Assembly: GCA_951394045.1 (NCBI GenBank)
Contig: OX595986.1
Coordinates: forward strand, 3,439,534-3,503,533
Source: Nitzschia sp. DOCU1
Taxonomy: Eukaryota; Bacillariophyta; Bacillariophyceae; Bacillariales; Bacillariaceae
Direction of reading: 5' to 3'
DNA length: 64,000 nucleotides
Positions 7,813 to 20,400 of this stretch are shown piece by piece. A program made the translations under genes and the position numbers. Every line of letters starts with the position of its first letter. Position 1 is the stretch's first letter. The notes beneath the pieces were generated by a model. It was not told the DNA's origin. It made no database searches and was given only the letters and a program-made list of their open reading frames with translations.

Positions 7813-10800
7813 ATGAGATTTTCCGTCGGCTTTCGAGCAATCTTCGTCGCGGCAATTGCTGGCGCATACACATCTGTCGCCTTTGTCCCCAGCCAAAAGG
7901 CATTTGGAGGCCTTCCGTCGAAGAGTCTTTTGGAGACAAATGACTATGGATCGATGCTTCCCGCTCCGAGAAGGACGCGTCTTTCCATGGTTATTGATCA
8001 GTTCATCACTGGCAGAGACGAGGCCACGCGCAAGAAGGACACAGAAAAGTACCTGGAAGAAGTTCAAAAACGAGTCGATAGAATCAATGATTTGGAATCA
8101 ACAATAGAAGATCTTGGTGACGACGACCTGCAGGCAAAGACTGAAGAATTCAAGGCTCGGCTTGCCAAAGGCGAAGATATCAATGGGCCAATCCTTGAGG
8201 AAGCTTTTGCTGTGGTTCGCGAGGCGGCATGGTAGGCATCATCGCATGATTCTGTCGTATTCTCTTTTCTCGTCACTCACTTTTTTCCTGACGTCAAAAG
8301 GCGTGTTTTGGAACTCCGCCATTACGATGTGCAGCTTATTGGTGGTATGATTCTACACGACGGAAAGCTAGCGGAGATGGCCACAGGAGAAGGAAAAACG
8401 TTAGTGTCGACCCTTCCCGTCTATGCCAACGCGTTGACCGGGAAATCATCGTTTGTTATCACTGTCAATGATTATCTTGCCAAACGCGATATGGAAAAGA
8501 TGGGACAAATCCATCGATTCCTTGGATTGACTGTTGGACTCATTCAATCGGGCATGACAGAGGAACAACGCCGTGAGGCGTACTCGAAGGACGTCGTTTA
8601 TGTGACGACGAGTTGGGATTTGACTACCTTCGTGATCACTTGGCGCTCTCGCCGGAACAGACTGTTCTACCAGGTGGTGCTGGCGAATTTAACGGATTTT
8701 GTGTTGTTGATGAGGCCGACTCTGTTTTGATTGACGAAGCAAGAACACCTCTCATTATCAGTAAGCAGGTTCCGGCACCGGCCAACAAATATCAAACAGC
8801 GGTCCAACTGGCCGACGCATTGAAGCCAGACATTCACTACAAGGTTGATTTGAAGAACAAAGCGTGTACTTTGACAGAGGTCGGATACAGAGACTGTGAA
8901 CGAGCTTTAGGAATCGATAGTCTCTTTTCTATTCAAGCCGACGGCGAGGCCTGGGCTCCTTTCATTACCAATGCTGTCAAAGCGAAGGAACTCTTCACCA
9001 AGGACGTGGAGTACGCTGTTATGACCGACGAGAACGGAAAGAAGACCGGTGTTGGTATCGTCGATTCTTTTACTGGACGTGTTTTGGACGGGAGACGTTG
9101 GTCTGATGGCCTCCACCAAAGTATTGAGGCGAGGGAAGGAATCGAAGTCAGTGAACAGAGCAAAGTTATTGCCAAGGTCACATACCAGGTATGTACATCA
9201 TGTTTGCACCGAGCTTGAGCATTTGTCGCCGGTCTTTTACTGACGCTTTTTGACGCTCGATGTGCAGGCTCTTTTTCGTCAGTTCACCCGTCTGTCTGGA
9301 ATGACTGGAACAGCCATGTCAGATGCCCAGGAATTAGAGTTGACGTACGGCCTCAAGGTCATTCCTGTTCCCACTGCACTACCGGTTGCCCGACGCGACT
9401 ATCCTGATGTTGCTTTCAAAACAAGAAATGCTGCAGATGAAGCCATGGTAAAGGAAATTATGAATGTGGGCGGAGGTCAAGAGGGCGGTCGCCCTTGCCT
9501 GATTGGAACAACTTCGGTGGCTCAAAGTGAATCCATAGTAGCCAAGCTCAAGGAAAAAGGTATCAAGGCTGAGCTCTTGAATGCCTCTCCAAAAAACGCT
9601 CCCCGAGAATCTGAAATCGTCGCACAGGCTGGGCGCGCTGGAGTTGTCACCGTAGCCACCAACATGGCCGGGCGTGGTACAGATATTCTTCTTGGGGGGT
9701 GCTCTCGAACAATGTCCCGCATCAAACTACGATCCTTCTTGGTCGGAGATGGTGTCTTGACACCGGAGGAAGCCAAGAAGCTGCCCCCATCGCCTGCCGA
9801 GGACTACTACCCGTGTCCTCTCAGCGAAGATCTAGAGTTCATGCTGAAGGATGCATCCGCGGGGGTGAAGAAGGCATTCGGCAACGACTTGACTGCAATT
9901 CAGCTTGACGAAATGTTGACTGTAGCAACAGACACCACCGAGGCTGAGGAGGATCCAGAATACACTATCAAATTGCGGGATGCCTGTGAAGCTATTCGAG
10001 CAGCGTACTCTGAAGTCACCGAAGCTGAGAAGGCCTTGGTGCGCCAAGCGGGTGGTCTTTACGTAATGGGAACAAACCGACACGAAAGTAGCCGCATTGA
10101 CAGCCAATTGCGTGGCCGTGCTGGTCGTCAGGGAGACCCGGGCACTTCTCGATTCTTCTTGTCGTTTGAAGATGACATGTTTGTAATCTTCGGTGGCGAT
10201 GCTTTGAAGAATATTTTGAAAATGTTCCGAGTTAGCGATGACATGCCCGTTGAAGCTCCGCAAGTTACTGACGCTCTGGATAAAGTCCAGCGAGTAGTAG
10301 AAGAGAAATATCGCGAGATTCGCGGAGAAATCTTCAAGTTCGATGAGGTCTTGAACGGGCAACGCAAGGTCATCTATTCTCGTCGTCGGGGAATGCTGTT
10401 TGCTTCTGACAAGGAATCCTTGGAAACTATGAAACAATACAACAAGGCTACGGTTGGAGATATTGTCAAGGCCCAGACCGGCCCGGATGGTATCGTGAAG
10501 GCGGACAAAATCATGGAAAAGATATCTCAATTCTTCCCACCGGTGGCCGTTGTTGTAAAGCAAGGCGACATTGAGGGTATGAAGCAGGATGCTGCCACCC
10601 AGTACCTTACAGTCGCTGTGGATGAACTCTTCAACGCTAAAGCAGCTGATCTAGACAAGAAGGCAGTTGCAGCTGGAAAGGCTCCAAACTCTTTGGGTAG
10701 ATCAGCTCGGTACATTACGCTCGTAACCATGGATAATGCCTGGAGTGATCATTTACAAGCCCTGGAGAACCTGAAGGAGACCGTGATTCTTCGCCAATAC

Positions 10801-10917
10801 CAAGGACGTGATCCCCTGAAAGAGTACGAAGGAGATGCTTTCGGTTTGTTCAAGGGTCTCGAGGAGTCCATGCGCTTCAACGCAGTTTTCTCGCTGTGGC
10901 AGAGCCTTTCAGTGTAG
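7813..10917 (+). CDS. secA: SecA preprotein translocase ATPase, plastid type, with a 1-nt frameshift
   Basis: Proposed exons 7813..8231, 8301..9188 and 9268..10917 give about 985 residues. The start [19 protein letters not shown] is a signal peptide followed by VAFVPSQ, a plastid-targeting Phe motif. The SecA core is complete: MATGEGKT Walker A (about residue 166), [70 protein letters not shown], and the C-terminal helical scaffold. The long insert after DILLGG resembles cyanobacterial and plastid SecA1. The zinc-binding tail is absent. At about 8608-8610 the frame must shift: the conserved ELGFDYLRD is one frame away, as if a single base were missing from ACGAC-GAG. The enzyme would drive protein export into or across thylakoids. 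Confidence 0.9.
8605..8612 (+). other. secA: Apparent single-base deletion in secA
   Basis: Upstream, frame 1 encodes SKDVVYVT; downstream, the frame one base earlier encodes [13 protein letters not shown]. The family has [14 protein letters not shown] here with no intron. No GT-AG intron can explain the change. Either the assembly lost one base, or this copy carries a real lesion. Confidence 0.75.
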
Positions 10918-11625
10918 AGAGAGGTGCCAGTGAGGCGCCAGTGGGGAGTAGAAATTATCTTGGAAAGTAGCTTGACACGTAGCACATCAGTCACAACGTT
11001 TTGAATGCAATTGCTGCTCAGACTACAGCAGGCATCTAAGGTGAAAGAGTCCAATGAGTTCTCTCAGTAGTGAATAGCCGTCGACGACGTATGGTGCTCG
11101 CGTCGGCCCTTCGGATGCAGGATCCGTAGCTTCCAAGTAATAGCTGTCATTAGTTTAGGTAGCTTTTTTACCTTCGTCTTCGAAGCTTTTACAGCAGCTA
11201 GCTATTCTCTACTCTAGAGCTACACGGCGTCTTCCGCGCTCAAATTTTCGGCGACCAACTGTGATCAAAGCTTGCCCAAAGAGTGACTGTACAATTCTGT
11301 AGATAGTAGGCAAAATGTTGAGCCGTTTCGAATTGACTGACAAGAAATCCCAATTTTTGTTACACGACAAACATTCCTTTAATACTTTCTATTGTTATGC
11401 CTTGCTTTGTCCGACGACAAAAATACATAATTACATTGCGTCCGATTTAAGACCGGCGAAGCCGGGCAAGCACGGCACTCGACCGTTGGGTGGTGTTGTT
11501 TGTTGGCATCATTTTTTCATGCCGCGTTTGGGATCCCAGACGAAGTTTCTCACATTTCGCACCATCATCCGAAGTTGATAGATGGTAGTTACGCATTCTT
11601 TACCCTGTACAAACTGTTATTCTTT
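10918..11625. other. Intergenic region between secA and the M6 protease
   Basis: No supported gene. Small open frames occur on the plus strand at 11315-11578 without family similarity. It must contain the secA 3'UTR and the protease promoter. Confidence 0.5.
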
Positions 11626-14131
11626 ATGATGAAGACAAGCGTTATTTTCACTCTCAGCTGCATTACACTGTCAAGACTGTTTCATTTGGCCGAAGCGATC
11701 GAAGCAAGGCCAGTACCATTTACTGAAATTCAACCGGATGGGGGAAAAATCGTTTTGATGCTCCATGGAGACGAGTATGACAACATATTGACAGATATTA
11801 ATGGTACGTTTTGACTTGACTGGCGAGTTTTGCATTCCAATGCTCGAACTTAACCATTTTGGTTCTAGGATACGCCGTCGAGAAGAACGAAAACGGGGAA
11901 TACGTATACATTGATCAAATGGAAGGTGATGGGCCATGTTTCACTACATCGGAAGTCGTGGGCAGGAGTAATCCTGAATCCAACAATATAACAAAATGGC
12001 TCAGGTCGTCAAAGGATTGCTTCAAACAGATTTGTGGCGGAACGCCGTATGATGATGAAGACGAAGTAGTAGTGGATCCTTCCTCGGGTCGTGTGCTTCA
12101 ACACGGTAGACGAACAGCCAAAACTACTGGGACCCTGAAGAATCTCGTCGTATTGTTGTACTTTAAAGATCACGCGGATCAGAAACGGGTGGTTCCCAGT
12201 AAAGAAGATGTCGACATTTTGATGAATGCTGATGAGCCCGACCCTGACCTCTGCCCAAGCGGATCGCTCAAGAATGCGTATCTGGAAATGTCGTATGGTC
12301 AGTTGGAGATTCAGTCTACTGTTGTCGATTGGTATGTTACCTCCCGCAGCGAAGCATGGTACGCCGACGGTAAATCTGGGTAAGTCGACTGGGGCTAAAA
12401 GTCTGATATTACACCCAAAACGGACCCTGCTCAAGTTTGTTTGATTTCAGCACCACCAACCTCCATGAAGCGTTGCGAGAAGCCCTTGATTACCTTGACG
12501 ATAACAACATTATCAACTTTAAGGACTTTGATGCGGATGGCGATGGTATGATTGACGCAATTACGTTCTTGCACAGTGGGTACGGAGCTGAATGGGGTCA
12601 AACTGATTGCTATGGGGCGCAAAAGGCAGACAGAATCTGGTCCCATAAGTGGAGCATTTTTGGAAACGCCCAAGGTCAAAATATTGGCCCATGGGTTAGC
12701 AAGGTACGTGACATATTTTTGAGGCTGCCGATGGAGACTACCGGTAGATCTGTCTTATTTTTCACTCCACTTGTTCCAAAAGAACAACATTAAGGTAAAG
12801 AACTATCACATCAGCCCAGCCAAGTGGGGTATTTGCGGTTCGGATATTGGCCGGATCGGTGTTATTGCACACGAAACGGTAAGAATAAAAAACTCCGTTG
12901 TGGGGTGCGAGGAATGAATACCATTTCTGACATGTTGGTACCTTTTAATAGGGTCACTTTTTGGGAATGCCAGTAAGTCATGGATCAATTCGAGGCTCGA
13001 AACGACTCGTCAAACGCAAGATGGTGCCTTCTCACATTTGATGATTGTGTGAACAGGATCTCTACGACACAGATGGTGGAGGCCGTGGTCTCGGGGGCTT
13101 CTGTTTGATGGCTTCTTCCTGGGGATTCGATAATCAGCAGCTGTATCCTGGTATTCACAGCGCGTACTCGAGAGTGAAACTTGGCTGGGTCACTCCTCAG
13201 GTCCCTGTTGCTGGGACAAACCAAGTTGCCAGGGCAGAACGGCCTTCAAATGGAATTCCTCAAGTATATATCATAGGCGAGCAGTTTGGGTTTCCCAAAG
13301 GCGAGTACCTTTTGATTGAAAATCGACAACAAGTAGGGCTCGACTCCATTCTTCCCAAGCCAGGACTTGCAATATTCCATGTGGATGAGAAGGCTGGTCT
13401 GTCCACGGAAGGATACCCGGGTCAAAACGGGTGGCCAAAGAACGGAAAACACTACAGAGTAGCCCTACTTCAGGCAGACGGATTTTACAACATCGAGAAA
13501 GGAGAGAATAAAGGTGAGTATGGAGAATTGTGTCTAGCCAGCGAGCAGTTGGAACTCTCCTCAACGTGGAGAACGCGGTTTTTCCCGACAAAACAAATAC
13601 TGAACCCTCTCATCGCAACTTTGATCCAGGCGGAGGCTCAGATCTCTTTCGACGCTGGAATGTCAATCAACTTTTGCCATCGAATGATGTTTCGACTGGG
13701 CCATTTCCCAATACGGATGCATACCAAAGTGGAAATGTGTACAAAACGGGAGTTAAAATTACCAGCATCAGCGAGGCCGCTACAATCATGACGTTTGACT
13801 TTGCCCATCCTAATGCTACGGTGCCAGTGACGCCTTCTTCTGCTCCATCTTCTGCACCCAGCGGCATGCCATCAGACGTACCTACGAAAAGACCATCACA
13901 GGCTCAAGATGTTACGATTTCACCTCTCGGGTTCCAAAGCGCCTCTCCAACACTAAAGTGAGTCCTTCATCGTTATAATCGATCTTACCTTCAATTTTCC
14001 TCACACAATACCCTTCTTTCAGTCCTTCTTTCAGCCCCACTGCGTGGGTTTGTCGCCAGAAGAATCAAGCGTGTTCCAGCAATGCACAGTGTTGCAATAA
14101 CCAGTGCAAGGACAGAAAATGCAAACGATAG
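11626..14131 (+). CDS. Secreted M6-family (immune inhibitor A-like) metalloprotease
   Basis: Eight exons are proposed: 11626..11803, 11869..12379, 12451..12703, 12795..12878, 12952..12972, 13057..13513, 13630..13957 and 14023..14131, for 646 residues. A signal peptide ([18 protein letters not shown]) starts the protein. The M6 domain carries the zinc site HETGHFLGMPDLYD at about residues 340-353, with HExxH split between exons 4 and 5. The 21-nt exon 5 encodes only GHFLGMP. The domain ends with PNTDAYQSG and [10 protein letters not shown] Ser/Pro-rich linker follows, then a Cys-rich tail with eight Cys after the last intron. An acidic EF-like DADGDGMID lies at exon 3. The enzyme is probably extracellular; the substrate is unknown. 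The acceptor at 14022 has an alternative at 14034 in the same frame. Confidence 0.85.
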
Positions 14132-14494
14132 ATGATTACACGATCAGATTGTACATTAGATAGAAATGTAAAATCGCTACGATATATACTATCTACTAGC
14201 TATGAAGATGTACCGGTAGATGATTGTCGGGCGTACGAAGCTTTTCGTAGTAAAGTGGTACAGGTAAGTGGTCGCCGGAATAACGCATAATGGTATGTAG
14301 TTGGCGTAGGTACCGGTATATCGTACAGAACCTTTTACGACTAATCCGATCGCATTAACGCATAGCCGCCGTAGCGTGTCACGCACAACGACGCTGTTCA
14401 TTCATTCGAAATCTTTTGCAACAACAACTCTGTCACCCTTTCAAAAGCCAGCAGAAGCATCTCAATAGAGCCTCGAGCGATATCAGCTTGCAAA
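14132..14494. other. Intergenic region upstream of the PHD/PDZ gene
   Basis: 363 bp without a supported gene. It is AT-moderate and contains several GTACCGGTA-like short palindromes, which I could not assign a role. Confidence 0.4.
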
Positions 14495-17400
14495 ATGACG
14501 CGAAGTGACGAAGTGCGACGCAACGCTTCGTTTCGTGGAAATTTGCTGGAATTAGCGAGCTTTCTCACAAAATTGCAGTTTGATTTAGTGCCCGAGGGAC
14601 TGGCGACGGTTCTTCCTTCCAGAGATGCCGAGACCGCCGACCCTTCAGCGGCAAACAACGCCGAAAATGATTTTCTCGTTGTTTCGATGGAGGATCTTCA
14701 AAAGGTGCTGGCGTATCGAAGGCTTCTTTCGAAAGAAGAGAAACTTTTGAATCAAATGATCGAGGCAAAAGACGCAGGACAAGTGGATTCTCGTTTCGAC
14801 AGACTCGGTCAGTTGATGAGCGAGCAAGTCAAGGTCGAACTGGAAGAAACGCAAGGACTTCTTAAGGAATTTACCACGCGGACACATCGAATCCACTTTC
14901 TCTGGACTCGGCTGGAAGTGTGGTGGGCGAAGATCGCTTCGCAAAAGCTCCTACTGAATTCAGTTCAAGAGTTCGCAGTGGATCAACACTATCGGACTGT
15001 CTGCTGTTACTCGGCCTTAATGAATTTGCCAGCGAGCAAATACTTTAGGGACGTCTTGCCTGAACCGGTGGAAGATGAGACAGATCCTACTCATGCTTCC
15101 ATGTCGGCATTCCATAACAACGAGCTTTCTTGTTGCTCGTTGCCACTGCCTCCTAACAAGCACACCTGGAGGGAGTTTTCAAGAATCGCAAGAATGGTCG
15201 GTCTCCTGGAAAACGAGCTCATAGAAGAAGAGCGGCAGGTACATCCTCGGCAGCTCGCGATGAAAAGCCCTTGTATCTATTACGAGGTGCAGCCAGAAAA
15301 GTACAGGCATCATCGGCAGAGCCACGCCGGCACTTTTGATTTTGAACCCCATGACCTAGTGGCGTTATGGGTGCGAGCCCAGCGCAATACACAAGCTCTG
15401 CGGCAAATGTGGATGCTATTCGAGGCCAAACCGTTGCTAGACGACAAAACTACTTTTTCGCCTGCCCGTTTGAGACTTGTAGGAGATGATTCCAGGGGAA
15501 CGGGAAAGCGATTGGTGGATAATTCTGACCATCAGATTGACGCGCCACCAAAGCGTCGTGAGTTCGTGGCCGAACTGATGGGAAATCCAAAGTATGCAAG
15601 CAAGAGGATCACTGAATTGAGCAACCGAGTGGATAGACTGGTGGAGTGGGCTGTAACCAATCAAGTCCTCTTTACCCACAAGCATGTCCAACGCTACCTC
15701 ATGGCGTCTCCATCAATACGGCAGAAGAGGAAGTTCGATCATATCCAAAATACGCAGGAAGAAGATCAGCTGAAACGAGCAAAACGGGATTTTTCAAGCA
15801 AGTCGGATGTTCTCAAATTGCTCGAAGCTTGCCAATCCTTTGTACTCCAATGGTTCGCCAGACGGAACAGATTTGTCGCGTCGTTTCTCTTTGCCAAGAG
15901 CACCGACAACCACCACGTCGATTTGAGTTCTACCAAAGCAGATCATGAAGCGATTGTGGAGAGTTTCGCAACAGTCTATAACCATTTCAAAGCTAATTTC
16001 AAGAAAAAATTCGAGGACGCCGGAGGTCGCGAAGGTGCAAACTTTTATGCGGACGACGATACGTTGGCTAAAGTAGATGCGAGACTTCGGGTCTGTGAAC
16101 AGCGGTATAATGGAGGGAAAATTGCGTTGAAGGACCAACTGCTGGCCATGCTTGAGGCTTTAAAGGCTTCAGCGAACTGGAATGCTCAGCAAAATTCCAT
16201 GATCGACCGGGCCACCGAGGATTTAAAGATGTTGTTCAGACATTTCTTTGAACGGAAGCGAGATGTCTATGACATCGCTATGGAGCTCGTCAGCATTTTT
16301 GAGGCGGATTCCCCGAAGGATATTTCCGTACTTCTTGAGAACGTGTCCAAGCCCTGGCCTACGGGTTGCTCGGCCTCGAGTTGCAGGGAAAACGAAGGAA
16401 AGCTTTTGACTTGTTGTAACTGTGAGCGTGTTCTCCACGAATCTTGCGCCCCTGGTGGATTCAAAAAGGTAACACTTGCCGAGATTACGGCATCTAGCGA
16501 TTCTCTCCGGCTTCTATTGCAATTGGCAAGGCCTTCGATCGATGTTCCCGCACCCGATTTTTCCAACGATACAAGCTTGGAATACACAGAGGTGGATATT
16601 GACATCGAGAGGAGGCGTAACGAGGATGGGACCGTCCCGCCCCTGGGTCTTGGCCTTAGAAGTCTGGAAGAATGTGTTAAATTGTTCGACGAGTTGAATC
16701 GCGACTCTGCAACAGTTCTCGACCTAATGAAGACAATGGAAACGGAGAAAAGAACCCGTAAACCTGGTCACCCGGTGAAAGGTGTAAAGGTTGGTAGTTT
16801 TCTGGTGATTGAAGCCAAGAGTGGGTGCGGCAAATCTGCTGGTGTTAGGAGTTGCGATATCATCTCTGCCGTGGAACACTTTGAATTCGCTGATGCCGCA
16901 GACGCCGCAGAATACGGAAATAAAGGGCTTGTTGAGCTGAAATCTCTTTCAAACCTTCAAGCGACGCAATACTTGCAGATCAAGTCGACTAAACTTCGAT
17001 TGAAGGTCCTTCGGCCGTCCCGCAACTTAGTTCACCGGAGTCACTTGTGGATGAACAGTTTGAAAAATGCGAATGGGAATCTTTTAAATGCTCTGCGTGA
17101 AGGGCCTATGGACTTGTTCTGTTGCGCCGATTGTTCGAACCAGGCCCCAGGGAACGAAGCGTCGAACAATCCCCCCTCAAGCCACGACATAGTCGAGGAA
17201 GCTCGTCGTTGCAAAGCAGTAATTCGCAGGGTCGGCCTTGAGAGTTGCGCTCTTCCTTTTGTAGACGAGGATATTTTCACAATCCAAGACGCCATTCGTG
17301 ATGGGAGTGGATCAGATGGAATGTTTTTTTGTCTGCGAAGACTGGATGCAATAATGACGTTCATCATAGGGAAGCATACCGCATCATTTCCTGAAGGCAC

Positions 17401-20400
17401 CCCCATAGTAACGCATCCCATGGCACTACCACCATGGGCACAAGGGGATAGATCAATGCGTAAATTTCAATGGGCGCCCGATGGCTCTGAGGACAAGCCC
17501 GTGGATCTGCTGTGCAGGGCTTTGCTGGCCTGGCAAGAGGTCGAAGTCGACGAAACGAAGAAAATTGCCAAACGACAAGTTATCCGGAATTTCCTCACAT
17601 TCATTGCTGCATGGGGTGCGTTGCCATCTTCGTGCGGTGAAGGACTCGTCAGGACAAAGGGTCCACCCGAAGTCTTTCTTCGAATGCAGGAACCGTGGTT
17701 TGGTCGCTCCTGTGTCTTTTGTTGTAGTCGTCCGGGGGACGACGGATCTATCGCGTGTACGAATGCATTGTGTGCACAGTTGTCGCGAACAGATTCTGTG
17801 AAGATGGATGATCTCAGCCACGAAGATGCTTCAAAGGTGCTCGATGATATCAGAGAGTACAATGAATTCTCGTCCTTGGTCGGGACCACATTTCTTGTGT
17901 TGCCAGACGATCCACTGGTGGTCGCCCTCGCGGAGTCGTCAGTGCTCAAAGTCGACCACTGTGGACGACCTGTTGAATTTGTCATCGCGTCCTACCTGCC
18001 GCCATCCTTCGTTCCAATGGCGACGAAGTCCAAACCAAAGGACTCTCACTTCGACAGATACGAAGGAGATGAGGGTATTTTCCATCTGTTGCCATTAGCT
18101 ACTGTCACGCAACTGAATTATCTGCTGAATCGTTGCACAACGAGAAAGAAAGGTAGTGCATCCCCCGAGCACGGGGACCTGTCGTGGATTTGCTTGGATG
18201 TTCTTAACGAAGGAGGTGTAGCAAGGTATTCACACAGGGAACTAAAAATGAAGCTTGCTGAAAGCGACGCCATTCGTCGATCTATCGATGAAAATATCGC
18301 CCTCCTGAATGGTGCCAACGAGCAGGAAGCAGCCGTCGCGTATACCCCGCGCCAAGTGCACGATTTCGGTCGCAGCGACACTCCCGAATCGGGGCTAGAC
18401 GTCGACGTGGTTGCATCGCATCGAGAACTGGTCGACATCATAGTTTCTAGAGGACTGATTCCAGAGTCGGTTTGTCGGCGGCTGTCTTCTAGGGAATCGG
18501 ACGAGTCCTGCCAGAGCACTGGTGGAAGTGAATCTAGTGGATTCGACGGTCAAGGGGGGCGGTTTGTCACGACTTCCACGCCTATTACTGTCGATATCCT
18601 ACCAACAGGACGAACTGACTGTGATTTGCTTTATTCAGATTTGCACTTCTCGTCTTCCATGTCGCCAGCGTGGACCGAATCGCTGTTACCAAAGTCGCTT
18701 TATCGCCCGCAAGCTTCTTCGCAGTTCGGGAGCACCGTCGAGACCATTTTGCTTCAGAGATCAGAGCAGTCGGCTTCGGAAGAGGATTACGACGGTGTTG
18801 GCTTTGGTTTTGAAGTTGTACGTTGGGCAGGAGACACAAAAACATGGATTGGAAGGGTGCACAAGCATTCTCCAGCTTACGCTAGAGGACTTCGGGCAGG
18901 CGACGAGCTGCTATCTGCCGGTGGACTCGTTCTGTCAGAGTTGCAGAGTCCACTCGGGCTTGCTGAGCTAGCTACTGCACTTCTTGGGGCACCGTTGCAG
19001 GTTCGATTAGGTCCCCAGTGTGCAGACCCAATAAGATTGGTGCTGTCTGCCGTGAAGGGATCAAATTTGCCCCTCGAGTCCGTCGTCTTGACGATTCGTC
19101 GACCAAAGCCCGGCGAAGAGCGAGAATTCGAGCCGTGCGATGCTCGGGACGTCCGAGCAGTCCAGCGTGCAATAATGGGATCATTTGATTTATACAATTC
19201 AAGTACCCGAGGGTTGCCCAACGAGTCCCAGCGGACAAACTTAGCAGAGGGAAACGAACTTCGATCAGGCTCACCCACCCAATCCGATGAACAGGAAGCA
19301 TCCTTAGGTGCGATGGGCGAAACGGACGACATATCGTGGGCGCCATCCGAAGTAAATATTGCTGATACGTTTGAGTTGTCAAACGACTTCGACCCATTAT
19401 GGGTGGAGCCCGCGAACCAACATCAGGCGAATAGCTTACCGGCACCGCCCCAAGCCCAGGATGCCGCTGTCCTGCCTGGGTCAAGCGTAGACAACCCAAT
19501 CGCCCTCGAAGCCAGTCCCATCGATGATGAATCATCCGAAGGACATCTACGAGAAGACCAAATCCTGGTTGCGTCCCGAAGCGATGCATCGTCGGCATTT
19601 CGGGGCCCGCCCGAACCTAGAATGGCTTCGGAAATCTCACAGAGGAGTATCCCACTGGCGTCACCGCCAATCGTGCCCCAACACCAGATTGCAGTCCCGC
19701 AGCCGCGACCTCGTCCAAGGATATCAATTCAGGACTTGTCTAGTCGCCTGCCTTCTTGCAACGAGCGACGAGTTCCAGCAAGCTTCGGTGACCTTTACAT
19801 AGCAGCGGAAGGTGGGACCATTCTTACTCTGATGGAATGCTCCATGTTTTTGGAGTGCGTTCTCGACGCGAAACCCAAGCTTGGTATGCGGTTACTTTGC
19901 CCGAGATATAGTCTTACGGTGATCGCTGAACAATCGAGTGCTATCGCCATCTGGACCGACGAACAAATCGTCCAAATTCCTCGCATTTCAAAGGCTGTAT
20001 ACAACAACATTTTGAGCAAGGACTATATGCGAGCAATAAATACAACGAAGCCAGAGGTTGGTGGAATCATCTTCGACGAAGGAGGATACCAGTACAAACA
20101 ACCCGTCGATATTCTTCCCATCGATCGGCTTATCGAAGGATTTCTTCAGAAAGAGCGGGCAGAACAAGAGGCACAGCTTCGCCAATTTGAAGCTCGCTTT
20201 GAAGGCGGCGCACTTAACTATGTACCAGAGGCCTTTTTACCTCCAGCACCGGTACATCCAAACCTTCAAGTTCATCAGCAAACCATGGTGCAACATCATC
20301 ACAATTCAGAATTCGCCGCCGGGGCCAACCTTTTTGCACCCCCGCAGCTCAGACCGGCTGACCCAGATCGAGGGACGGGTGGGGTATTTGCAAGTCGCAT

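Noticed and set aside
13514..13548. A 35-nt intron in the M6 protease
   Set aside because: GT-AG ends and frame would allow it, but the acceptor at 13629 gives a normal 116-nt intron and restores [10 protein letters not shown], which fits the M6 family better.
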